In this document: piece by piece, positions 8,901 to 16,114 of the stretch
Numbering within the stretch: position 1 is the stretch's first letter
Layout: each line of letters begins with the position of its first letter
Assembly (NCBI GenBank): GCA_937948985.1
Contig: CALFAK010000030.1
Location: 1-47,612, forward strand
Source: an uncultured Neomegalonema sp.
Lineage (GTDB): Bacteria; Pseudomonadota; Alphaproteobacteria; Rhodobacterales; Rhodobacteraceae
Length of the DNA: 47,612 nucleotides
Direction of reading: 5' to 3'
The notes under the pieces: model-generated
What the model was told of the DNA's origin: nothing
The model's database searches: none
Seen by the model: only the letters and a program-made list of their open reading frames with translations
Program-made: the position numbers and the translations under genes

Positions 8901-10358
8901 GTGTTCGTGGAGTATGGTACGCATGACGCGGTCGGGCTGGCAGCGCTGGTTTCGGCTGGTTATGTTTCGGCGGGTGAGTTGCTGGATGCCGCGCTGGCAC
9001 GGGTTGAGGCGCTGAACCCGGCGCTGAACGCGGTGGTAAATCTGCGCGAAGGAGTGGCGCGGGGGGCCATTGCAGCGGGGTTACCGGAGGGACCGCTTAA
9101 GGGCGTGCCGTTCCTGCTGAAAGACCTCGGGGCGGAGGCGCGGGATTTTCCGACCCATAGCGGATCACGGCTGATGGCGGATTCGGTTTGGTCTTATGAT
9201 TCAGAGATGTTTTTACGCCTGAAGAGCTGCGGCCTTGTGCCGTTCGGGCGGACCTGTTCGCCGGAGTTCGGCGTTGGTCCGGTGACGGAGGCGCAGGTTT
9301 ACGGTGGCCCGACGCGCAATCCGTGGAACCTGAGCCACACATCGGGCGGCTCGTCCGGCGGGGCGGGCGCGGCGGTGGCGGCGGGTATTGTTCCGGCTGC
9401 GCACGGGTCCGACGGCGGCGGGTCGGTGCGAATTCCGGCGTCGGCTTGCGGCTTGGTCGGGTTCAAGCCGACGCGCGCGCGGCTGCCGGACGGGCCGGAT
9501 TCCGGTGAGGGATGGGCCGGGATGGCGGTGGACGGTTTTTTGACGCGCTCCCTGCGCGACACGGCGGCGTTGCTGGATGCGGTGGCGGGGCCAGATGTTG
9601 GCGCGCCTTACTTCGCGCCCCCGATGCGCGGGACATATGTGCAAGCGCTGGCGCGGACGCCGGGGCCGCTAAGGGTGCGATTTACGACGAATACGCTGAC
9701 GGGCGCGCCGATCCATGCGGATTGTGCGGAGGCGGTGATGGGCACAGCGCGTCTGCTGGACAGCCTTGGCCATCATGTTGAAGAGCGCGATTTCGGCGGC
9801 GGGCCGGGCGTTGAGGCGATGATGCTGGCCTGGACCAAGATCGTCGCGTGCGGAACAGCGCTGACAGTGCGGGGCAAGTTGGCGGGGGCGGCGTTGAACC
9901 CCGCGCTGCTGGAACCTGCAACGCTGGCGGCACTGCGGCTGGCGGAGACGGTTTCGGGGGCCGATTATCTGGAATGTATCGAGGAAATCCACGCTTTCGG
10001 ACGGCGGATGGCGCATGTGTTCGATGATTGCGATGTGCTGTTGACAGCGACGATGGGCGCACCGCCCGCCGCGATCGGGCAGTATGCGCCGCACTACGAT
10101 GACTTCATTGAGTACCGGACGGGGCCAACGGGGGTGTTTGACTACTCGCCATTCACCGTCGCCTTCAACGCCAGCGGCCAGCCCTGCGTCTCGCTGCCAC
10201 TGCACTGGAACAGCGCGGGTCTGCCCGTCGGTGTGCATCTGGCAACGGCGTTCGGAGAGGACGCGCGGCTGATGGCGCTGTGCGGACAGATCGAACAGGC
10301 CGCGCCTTGGGGCGGGGTGCAGCGTGGGTTGATTGAGCGGTTACTCGTCCCGCTTTAA
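8901..10358 (+). CDS. Amidase (amidase-signature family)
   Basis: A 485-residue amidase-signature enzyme with the complete Ser-cisSer-Lys catalytic set: Lys74 in FLLKDLG, cis-Ser151 in SGGSSGG and nucleophile Ser175 in DGGGSVRIPAS. It hydrolyses an amide or ester. The overall look is that of the branch containing 6-aminohexanoate cyclic-dimer hydrolase (NylA type) rather than the GatA subunit, because it stands alone without gatB/gatC. A GTG at 8901 begins the reading frame 6 nt after the cupin stop; GTG 8907 is a possible alternative. Base composition is very GC-rich. It is followed by palindromes and a strong terminator (10464-10497). Confidence 0.87.
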   Translation: MFVEYGTHDAVGLAALVSAGYVSAGELLDAALARVEALNPALNAVVNLREGVARGAIAAGLPEGPLKGVPFLLKDLGAEARDFPTHSGSRLMADSVWSYDSEMFLRLKSCGLVPFGRTCSPEFGVGPVTEAQVYGGPTRNPWNLSHTSGGSSGGAGAAVAAGIVPAAHGSDGGGSVRIPASACGLVGFKPTRARLPDGPDSGEGWAGMAVDGFLTRSLRDTAALLDAVAGPDVGAPYFAPPMRGTYVQALARTPGPLRVRFTTNTLTGAPIHADCAEAVMGTARLLDSLGHHVEERDFGGGPGVEAMMLAWTKIVACGTALTVRGKLAGAALNPALLEPATLAALRLAETVSGADYLECIEEIHAFGRRMAHVFDDCDVLLTATMGAPPAAIGQYAPHYDDFIEYRTGPTGVFDYSPFTVAFNASGQPCVSLPLHWNSAGLPVGVHLATAFGEDARLMALCGQIEQAAPWGGVQRGLIERLLVPL

Positions 10359-10378
10359 ACCGATATTCACAGTCATTG

Positions 10379-10446
10379 TCGGACTTGTTCCGAAAATCCA
10401 GAGCAACATTCCAATGGAACTGGACCCTCGGAACAAGCACGAGGGT
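10379..10446. repeat. REP-like palindrome cluster
   Basis: Two palindromes sit just after the amidase. TCGGA/TCCGA (10379-10383, 10389-10393) enclose the loop CTTGT. ACCCTCG/CGAGGGT (10424-10430, 10440-10446) enclose GAACAAGCA. Both loops contain a CTTG or CAAG core, as do the palindromes near 11.67 kb and 23.05-23.12 kb. This is the look of short dispersed intergenic repeats in alphaproteobacteria. They sit upstream of, and are separate from, the intrinsic terminator. Confidence 0.55.
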
Positions 10447-10463
10447 GACCGCTAAACAAGGCA

Positions 10464-10497
10464 AAAAGCCCGGACAAACGATCCGGGCTTTCTTCTT
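10464..10497 (+). terminator. Intrinsic terminator after the amidase
   Basis: The 9-bp perfect stem AAGCCCGGA (10466-10474) / TCCGGGCTT (10482-10490) encloses a 7-nt loop CAAACGA and is followed by TCTTCTT. It would end the transcript of the hydrolase-deacetylase-cupin-amidase run. An IS630 element is inserted only a few bases further on (left end 10501). Confidence 0.85.
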
Positions 10498-10500
10498 ATA

Positions 10501-11656
10501 CCAACGGCATTTATTTCTGACCGATATGTGCCCAATCTCGCATTCCGATTGATGAGATGGTGCTGGGTTGGCCGATGAGCTTGTTCCAGGCATCACACCC
10601 GGCATCGAGAATGGCGTCGTAGGTTTCGAAGACGCGGTTTGAGAGCCAGTTCTGGCGGATGTATTGCCAGATGTTCTCGACGGGATTCAGTTCTGGCGAA
10701 CGAGACGGAAGCAGGATGATGGTGATGTTTTCCGGAACCGACAGCTTTCCCGTCGTATGCCATCCGGCGCGGTCCATCAGGAGCGCGGCGTGCGCCGATG
10801 GCGCAACATGGCGGCTGATCTCGTCGAGGTGCATCTGCATGGCTTCGGTGTTTGCCTTCGGCAGCATCATGGCGGCTCCGACGCCGCGCTTCGGACAGAT
10901 GGCTCCGAACAGATAGGCGTTCTTGTAGCGCTGATCGGCAGGCTGGCGAGGCCGCGTCCCTTTCTTCGCCCACTGCCGGACCTGCCCGTTCTTCTGGCCC
11001 AGTCTGGCTTCGTCCTGAAACCATATCTCGACAGGCGTTCCCGTCGGCAGGTCGCCTACATGCGCGGCGAGAGTTCTGGCGAAGTTTTTTTGAACGCCTC
11101 GATCACCCGCTCGTCTTGAGCCGGGTGCTGGGGCCGCGCGCTGATATGCGAGAAGTTCAAGGCTTTCAGCAAGTCGCTGATCGCCCGCTCACTATAGGCC
11201 ACGCCGAAGCGTTCCTTGATCACCTTCTGCAGATCGACCCGCCGCCAGCGAACCACGCCATCTGTCACCGGATCAGGTCCGGTTTCGACAACCTCACCAA
11301 GTTCCGCCATCTGTGCTTCGCTCAGATACCGCGCACGACCTGGCGCCTTGCGGTCCTTCAGGCCGTCCGGGCCTTCCTCATTGAAACGATGCACCCAGTC
11401 TCGCAGCGTCTGGCGATCCATCCCGCCGATCCGTGCAGCATCCGCACGGCTCATACCGTCATAAACAGCGGCCAGTGAAAGCAGCCTGCGCGCCTGGTTT
11501 GCATCCAAGCACCGGCTCGCAAATCGGCGCAGTTCAGTGGACGTGAAATCATCTCGAAGAGGAACGCTGGAAGGCATGGCAAATCTCCTTTGCCATACTG
11601 AATCAGATCATCGGCTCTTTGGGAATCCCATACGAGTCACGATCAATCACCGTTGG
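10501..11656 (-). mobile_element. Complete IS630-family insertion sequence, about 1156 bp
   Basis: The left end reads CCAACGG (10501-10507) and the right end CCGTTGG (11650-11656). Beyond these 7 bp the two ends remain imperfectly similar over about 28 bp (shared TGAC and TATG blocks), as expected for terminal inverted repeats. Both ends are flanked by TA (10499-10500 and 11657-11658), the target dinucleotide duplicated by IS630/Tc1-mariner elements. The only gene is a DDE transposase on the minus strand. The element sits a few bases beyond the amidase terminator, so it probably interrupted nothing essential. Confidence 0.85.
10511..11577 (-). CDS. IS630-family transposase, two frames joined at an A7 run
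   Basis: The N-terminal frame starts at 11577 and holds helix-turn-helix sequence (AARIGGMDRQTLRDWVHRF) and stops at 11056. The C-terminal frame ends at TAA 10511-10513 and holds the catalytic DDE set: Asp in EIWFQDEAR, Asp in ALLMDRAGWH and Glu in PELNPVENIWQYIR. The two frames overlap. A run of seven A on the coding strand (11085-11091) followed by C allows a -1 slip from AAA-AAA to AAC, after which the reading continues KNFARTLAAH into the catalytic half without a stop. The joined product is about 350 residues, normal for IS630. Slippage at A-runs is known for several IS630 elements; a disabling mutation is the alternative. Confidence 0.8.
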
Positions 11657-11992
11657 TATCACCCCGCGACTTGTTCGCGGGGTCCATCGTGCAAGGCGTG
11701 TGGAACAATGGATACCGCGATCAAATTGCGGTACGACAAGACTATATAACATCAGCATACTGCCGGACACGCGTGGGGCAAGCCCGACAATGACGCTGAT
11801 AGATTAGCTCCCGCTTTCAAGAGATCGCCCTGCACATGGCGCGAAGATTTCCGCCGCGAAGACAACAAGGCGCTGTAGTCTAAGCTGATCGGCGGGGCGC
11901 TTGCCGCACCTGTTTCGCGCAACTAGAAAGGGTATTGGCAGCGCGGGAATGTGTGATAGAAAAGTAACGAGCTGAAACTAGAAGGCGCAATT
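11657..11992. other. Intergenic stretch with palindromes, no gene seen
   Basis: About 335 bp between IS630 and the phosphoribosyltransferase-like gene. No convincing reading frame. It contains a strong palindrome, ACCCCGCG (11661-11668) / CGCGGGGT (11676-11683) around ACTTGTT, and a weaker one, TACCGC/GCGGTA, at about 11713-11733. Composition falls towards AT-rich from about 11930. The reading frame downstream has AGAAGGCG just before its ATG, so a promoter is expected in the last 100 bp but no clear -35/-10 pair stands out. Confidence 0.5.
11661..11683. repeat. REP-like palindrome next to the IS630 right end
   Basis: An 8-bp perfect stem ACCCCGCG/CGCGGGGT with loop ACTTGTT. It begins 4 bp after the IS630 end and resembles the palindromes at 10424, 23049 and 23100 in stem composition and in the ACTTG-type loop. 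It may have been part of one repeat cluster with 10379-10446 that was split by the insertion. Confidence 0.55.
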
Positions 11993-12823
11993 ATGAACTG
12001 GCAGAACGGCCATGTAAGGGTTAACCACCCGAGACAGCCTTGGGATGCTTACGCAGAAAAAATCATAGTCCATTCACGGTACCAGAAGCTAAAAGAGACA
12101 GATGGATACAAAGAGGCAAAATTCGACAACGATTATGATGCAGCCGTCGCAGTTGTAAAAACTAATGTTTCCCATGCTGCCATAGATAGAATTTTTGACA
12201 TTGCTGATGGTTTAAATAAGCCATTGAGAATAGTTAGGCCGCTTCCTTCTTTCGATGACACTGGTTCAGAAGATATCGATCTGCACAATAGCGGAGCAAC
12301 CAATGCCATTCCCGCTGCCTTTCAAGCCTATCTGTGTGATCAGCTTGATGCTGAGCCGGATGACGAAATCATTCAGGTAGCCAGAGTTGGGAGAACTAAG
12401 CTTAATCGTTTCTCTCGATTTTTATGTCAGCCCCATTTTAGGGGAATCGTAAGACCTAACGAGCATTATATGATTGTCGATGACGTCGTGTCATCCGGCG
12501 GCACATTTGCCGCACTTCGGAGCCACATTGTCAAATGTGGCGGCAGTGTGACAATTTTTTCTGCTTTAGCACACATTAATGGACTAGATACGAACCTTGC
12601 GGTTATCAAAGACACGTTGTATCGTCTTAGAGAACGATACGGAGAGGGGTTCGACCGCTTTTGGTTGGAGGTTATTGGTCATGAAGATAGATGCCTTACA
12701 GAACAAGAAGCAAAGTTCCTCGCCGACTGGCAAGGAAGCGGTGCCCCTATGCCACCAGACGGACACACCATTTTACAATTCCTTAGAGATCGCCTCGATA
12801 AAGCGGCATCTACGGGAAAGTAA
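11993..12823 (+). CDS. Phosphoribosyltransferase-like protein, orphan
   Basis: A 276-residue protein with the PRPP-binding signature of type I phosphoribosyltransferases: YMIVDDVVSSGGTF at residues 159-172 (two acidic residues, then a Ser/Gly/Thr loop). The region VRPLPSFDDTG near 78-88 precedes a possible ligand pocket. I cannot assign a base or nucleotide substrate. Length is more than that of a bare PRT core (about 170-200), with an extra N-terminal part and a C-terminal helical tail (LTEQEAKFLADWQGSG). Codon use and composition are clearly more AT-rich than the neighbours, the gene has no operon partner, and it lies between an IS630 element and a decayed gene, all signs of horizontal transfer. 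AGAAGGCG precedes the ATG. Confidence 0.7.
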   Translation: MNWQNGHVRVNHPRQPWDAYAEKIIVHSRYQKLKETDGYKEAKFDNDYDAAVAVVKTNVSHAAIDRIFDIADGLNKPLRIVRPLPSFDDTGSEDIDLHNSGATNAIPAAFQAYLCDQLDAEPDDEIIQVARVGRTKLNRFSRFLCQPHFRGIVRPNEHYMIVDDVVSSGGTFAALRSHIVKCGGSVTIFSALAHINGLDTNLAVIKDTLYRLRERYGEGFDRFWLEVIGHEDRCLTEQEAKFLADWQGSGAPMPPDGHTILQFLRDRLDKAASTGK

Positions 12824-12927
12824 CCTTGCGGCTAAGATAGCGGTTCAAAAGGCCTGTATTGAGCCTCACCCACGCGCGGTGGCGGCACGAAAAAAGAAAA
12901 CCGAAAGCGGGCAATAGGAATAATTCC

Positions 12928-13357
12928 TTATCTCAACATCTCCCACAACACCGCGTTGCCCTGCTTTTCCTTCGCGTTTATCGCCGCACCAACTCCCATC
13001 AAAGCCCGTTCCCCTCACGCTCGCTTGATTGCACTATCCCCCGCGCCCGCTCTTTGCGAAGGCAACGCGATACATTGGCTGTAACCGCCAGCAGGTGCTT
13101 ACGGTCGTGAATATCATTGCCACGCGCTTCCATGATCTTGATTGCGATGTCCCGCGCTTGAAGCGGTCCACGCGCCCGTATCTCGTCAAAGCAGGTGCGC
13201 ATAGCGAGCCGTTGCTGAACATGCGCCCGCTGCGCTCCTGTGGCATGATGGCGTCCAGATCGCCCTCGTAGCCCAAAGACGCCAGCACGCGGTCAAGCGC
13301 CACAACATCGTTTCCGAGTTCCACAGGAACGGAAACCGGGTCGATCAGGTGAAACAT
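12928..13357 (-). pseudogene. Decayed conserved alphaproteobacterial protein
   Basis: Three pieces in different frames make one recognisable protein. The N-terminal piece starts at 13357 (DNA coding GNDVVALDRVLASLGYEGDLDAI). The middle piece reads RTCFDEIRARGPLQARDIAIKI, and ends at a stop at 12999. The end reads NAVLWEMLR with a stop at 12928-12930. The order (GYEGDL, then a helix-turn-helix-like section, then a C-terminal LWE motif) resembles a small conserved hypothetical protein common near resolvases and plasmid functions in alphaproteobacteria. At least two frame changes, one near 13222 and one near 13000, break it. It belongs to the accessory patch with IS630 and the phosphoribosyltransferase. 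Confidence 0.6.
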
Positions 13358-13466
13358 TTGAGCACCGGAAAAGTCTTCGCTTTGACTTGAGCAATCGGCT
13401 CAAGCATGACACACGCCAGCCGCTATGGCAGAAACTACGCTCAACAGCACAGCGGGACGCATTCAC

Positions 13467-14549
13467 ATGAAAACACGCAGCGATAAGATTGCCGAGGCTG
13501 AGGCGGCGGGGTTGCGGTTTCCGTTTCCTGAGCCGCCCGCCTCCGGCACGATGATCGAGGTTGCGGCGGGGGTGCATTGGGCGCGGTTACCGCTGCCGAT
13601 GGCGCTGGATCATGTGAATATCTACCTGATCGACGAGGGCGACGGCTGGACCGTGATTGATACCGGCATGGACACGCCGCAGGGGCGCGCGGCGTGGGAG
13701 GGGTTGCTGGCCGGACCGCTGGCGGGCAAGCCGGTTACGCGCGTGGTGGTAACGCATTTTCATCCCGACCATGTGGGACTCGCCGGATGGCTGCTGTCAC
13801 GGCCCGAAGCCGTGGGGGCGAGCCTGTGGATGACGCGGGTCGGCTTTTTATACGCCAAATCGCTGCAACTGGACCGCTGGGACGAGCCGCCTGAGGAAGC
13901 GGTGAATTTCTATCGCGCGGCGGGCTATGGCGCGGCCGAGTTGGAGCGGATGAAGGCGCGGGCGAAATACGGGTTCTCACGCGTATGCTCGCCGCTGCCC
14001 GTGGGGTTCCGGCGGCTGATCGAAGGGGATGTGTTCACGGCGGGCGGGCGCGACTGGCGGATTTTGATCGGCAACGGCCATGCGGCGGATCATGCGGTGC
14101 TGTGGTGCGAGGCGGATGGTCTGGTGCTGGCGGGTGATCAGATCTTGCCGAGGATCACATCGAATATCGGTGTTTATCCGACCGAGCCGGAGGGCGATCC
14201 GTTGGGCGATTGGCTCGCATCATGCGCGTATTTTGCCGAGACATTGCCGGAGGATGCATTCGTGCTGCCGGGACATACCGAGCCGTTTTACGGGGTGCGC
14301 ACGCGATTGGCACAGCTTGTCACGCATCATGCATCGGCTTTGCACGCTTTGGGCACTGTATTGGAATCGCCTTGTCGCGCTATTGACTGTTTTGAAGTGC
14401 TGTATGATCGTAAAATTACGGATCAATTACTTGGATTTGCGATAATCGAAGCGGTCGCGCATCTCAACTATATGGTCGCGACCAAGCGGGCTGTGCGGGT
14501 GACGCGAGGCGGGGTGCATTGGTTTGAGGCGGTACCGGGCGCGGCATAG
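13467..14549 (+). CDS. MBL-fold metallo-hydrolase
   Basis: About 360 residues with the metallo-beta-lactamase metal motif HFHPDH at residues 97-102 (THFHPDHVG). Further family points are NIYLIDEGDGWTVIDTGMD before it, GNGHAADHAVLW (metal histidine), LAGDQILP (bridging Asp) and LPGHTEPF (last metal ligand). A single catalytic domain is followed by a C-terminal helical extension after about residue 280, which is common in the group annotated as uncharacterised MBL hydrolases and glyoxalase II-like thioesterases. Substrate unknown. I prefer ATG 13467; ATG 13425 in the same frame would add 14 residues. It is isolated, following the degenerate patch. Confidence 0.82.
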   Translation: MKTRSDKIAEAEAAGLRFPFPEPPASGTMIEVAAGVHWARLPLPMALDHVNIYLIDEGDGWTVIDTGMDTPQGRAAWEGLLAGPLAGKPVTRVVVTHFHPDHVGLAGWLLSRPEAVGASLWMTRVGFLYAKSLQLDRWDEPPEEAVNFYRAAGYGAAELERMKARAKYGFSRVCSPLPVGFRRLIEGDVFTAGGRDWRILIGNGHAADHAVLWCEADGLVLAGDQILPRITSNIGVYPTEPEGDPLGDWLASCAYFAETLPEDAFVLPGHTEPFYGVRTRLAQLVTHHASALHALGTVLESPCRAIDCFEVLYDRKITDQLLGFAIIEAVAHLNYMVATKRAVRVTRGGVHWFEAVPGAA

Positions 14550-14569
14550 ACCACACCCGATATGACGTA

Positions 14570-14845
14570 TCAGCTCTCAAAAAATGAAGCTGTGTCAAGG
14601 CTGTACTCATTGCCTTCGCTGGTGCGGCACGCGTCAACCGGATCACCGTCCGTTGCCCACTGAACGATGGAGCCACCGTTTTCGAGGCATTTCGTTGCCG
14701 CAGGGTTGGCATCAGCCGCCGGTGCAGGCTCGGTTACTGCGGCGGGCGCAGGTTCTGGTGCAACCATTTTGTCTTTCTTGCCAGTACTGCACCCGGCGAG
14801 CGCGATAACAGCAAGTACAACAGCTGCATTAGTGTGAATTTTCAT
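14570..14845 (-). CDS. Small lipoprotein, DUF333-like
   Basis: A 91-residue lipoprotein: basic start, hydrophobic stretch and lipobox LAGC with the modified cysteine at residue 19, followed by a Pro/Ala-rich spacer (EPAPAAVTEPAPAADANP). The C-terminal part ANPAATKCLENGGSIV and VDACRTSEGNEYSL resembles the DUF333 group, short envelope domains often annotated as putative hemolysins. Two cysteines (after the lipobox Cys) could form a disulfide. GGGGAAA precedes the ATG on the minus strand. Function is unknown. It ends 20 bp from the MBL gene, which points towards it. Confidence 0.75.
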   Translation of the reverse strand: MKIHTNAAVVLAVIALAGCSTGKKDKMVAPEPAPAAVTEPAPAADANPAATKCLENGGSIVQWATDGDPVDACRTSEGNEYSLDTASFFES

Positions 14846-15042
14846 AATATTTCCCCATTAGGTTAAGTGGCCGAAAACGTGCCCCAATGCCCCAAAGAGC
14901 ATCGTCATACGTACAATGTTGGAAATTTCATCTGTAGTCCAACACTTTGATCGCAGTCTTTTGCATGAGTGCCGCAACGACAGCGTTTCCGTGACCCGAA
15001 ACCTGCTCTATAGTGCATTGTAAATCAATGGGAGCGCACATC

Positions 15043-15927
15043 ATGGACGGCAAAACGGTCTTTATTTCAGGCGGCAGCCGGGGCATCGGCCTCGCCATCG
15101 CAAAAGCCTGCGCGGCGGCGGGCGCAAATGTGGCCATTGCCGCTAAAACCGACCAACCGCATCCGAAGCTGCCCGGCACCATTCACACGGCCGCCGAGGA
15201 AATCCGCGCTGCGGGCGGGAATGCGTTGCCGATCCTGTGCGATATCCGTGACGAGGAGCAAACGGCGGCGGCTGTCGAGAAGACGGTGGCGGAGTTTGGC
15301 GGGTTGGATGCGGTAGTCAACAACGCCAGCGCAATCAGCCTGACCCCGACGGCGCAGACTGACCTCAAACGGTTCGATTTGATGCTTGGCGTGAATGCGC
15401 GTGGTACTTTCACGGTTACGAAAACCTGTTTACCGCACCTGTTGAAGTCAGAGCGCCCACATGTCCTGACATTGTCGCCTCCCCTCGATATGCGGACGAT
15501 CTGGTTCCAGAACCATCCGGCCTACAGCCTCGCCAAATACGGGATGAGCTTGCTTTCACTGGGTTGGGCGGGAGAGTTTGCGGGCAAAGTCGCGGTAAAC
15601 TGCCTGTGGCCGCGCACAACCATCGACACGGCGGCGGTGCGTAATCTGTTGGGCGGGGATTCGATGGCCTCGAAATCGCGGACGCCTGAGATTATGGGCG
15701 ACGCGGCATTGGCGATCCTGCGCAAGCCCGTGGATTTCAGCGGGTGGTTCTGTCTTGATGACCTGACACTGGCGGCGGAAGGTGTGACTGATTTCGATCA
15801 ATACGCCGTCACACCGGGCAGCAAGTTGCAACTGGATTTCTTTGTACCTGAAAATGCAGCCGAACCCGAAGATGCGGGCGGTGTTGTCGGGTGGCGGGAG
15901 CCGACATTGCCGTTCGGTGGCGCATAG
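15043..15927 (+). CDS. SDR-family oxidoreductase, HSDL2-like
   Basis: A 294-residue short-chain dehydrogenase. The cofactor motif SGGSRGIG lies at residues 9-16, the structural motif NNAS at about 92-95, and the active-site Tyr-Lys appears as AYSLAKYGMS near 164-173. The LTLSPPLDM and LWPRTTIDTAAV blocks are typical of the HSDL2/citronellal-type branch, where the usual catalytic Ser is replaced by a region rich in Pro. Substrate probably an acyl-CoA or terpenoid-like molecule in that branch; I cannot tell which. The ATG follows GGGAGCG; a GTG 30 nt upstream in frame (15013) has no better site. It stands alone between a lipoprotein and the RTX gene. Confidence 0.85.
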   Translation: MDGKTVFISGGSRGIGLAIAKACAAAGANVAIAAKTDQPHPKLPGTIHTAAEEIRAAGGNALPILCDIRDEEQTAAAVEKTVAEFGGLDAVVNNASAISLTPTAQTDLKRFDLMLGVNARGTFTVTKTCLPHLLKSERPHVLTLSPPLDMRTIWFQNHPAYSLAKYGMSLLSLGWAGEFAGKVAVNCLWPRTTIDTAAVRNLLGGDSMASKSRTPEIMGDAALAILRKPVDFSGWFCLDDLTLAAEGVTDFDQYAVTPGSKLQLDFFVPENAAEPEDAGGVVGWREPTLPFGGA

Positions 15928-16028
15928 ACGCTTACGGTATTTTCTTAGCAGCTCAGTAACATCACTTTGCGGCTGTTGGAGTGATACGCAATCAACATGA
16001 TCGCGCGGCACTCCAAATCGCTCTAGAC

Positions 16029-16044
16029 TCATTCGCGCTCAACT
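16029..16044. repeat. Dispersed 16-bp repeat, copy 1
   Basis: TCATTCGCGCTCAACT occurs here and again, identical, at 28666-28681. In this copy it forms part of an inverted pattern GACTCA...TTGAGTC (16026-16050). Both copies are at gene ends: this one between the SDR gene and the end of the RTX gene, the other between the FKBP gene and rsmI. A random 16-bp match in 47 kb is unlikely. Confidence 0.55.
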
Positions 16045-16114
16045 TGAGTCAGAATTCCCACCAAGACCTGCGTGAATTCTGACACTTTATGGACCAACCT
16101 GATCGCGGATGAGT

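Noticed and set aside
10593-11024. Third minus-strand frame across the IS630 transposase
   Set aside because: It is a shadow of the catalytic frame; it has no DDE residues in place and its sequence is Arg/Pro-rich without family motifs.
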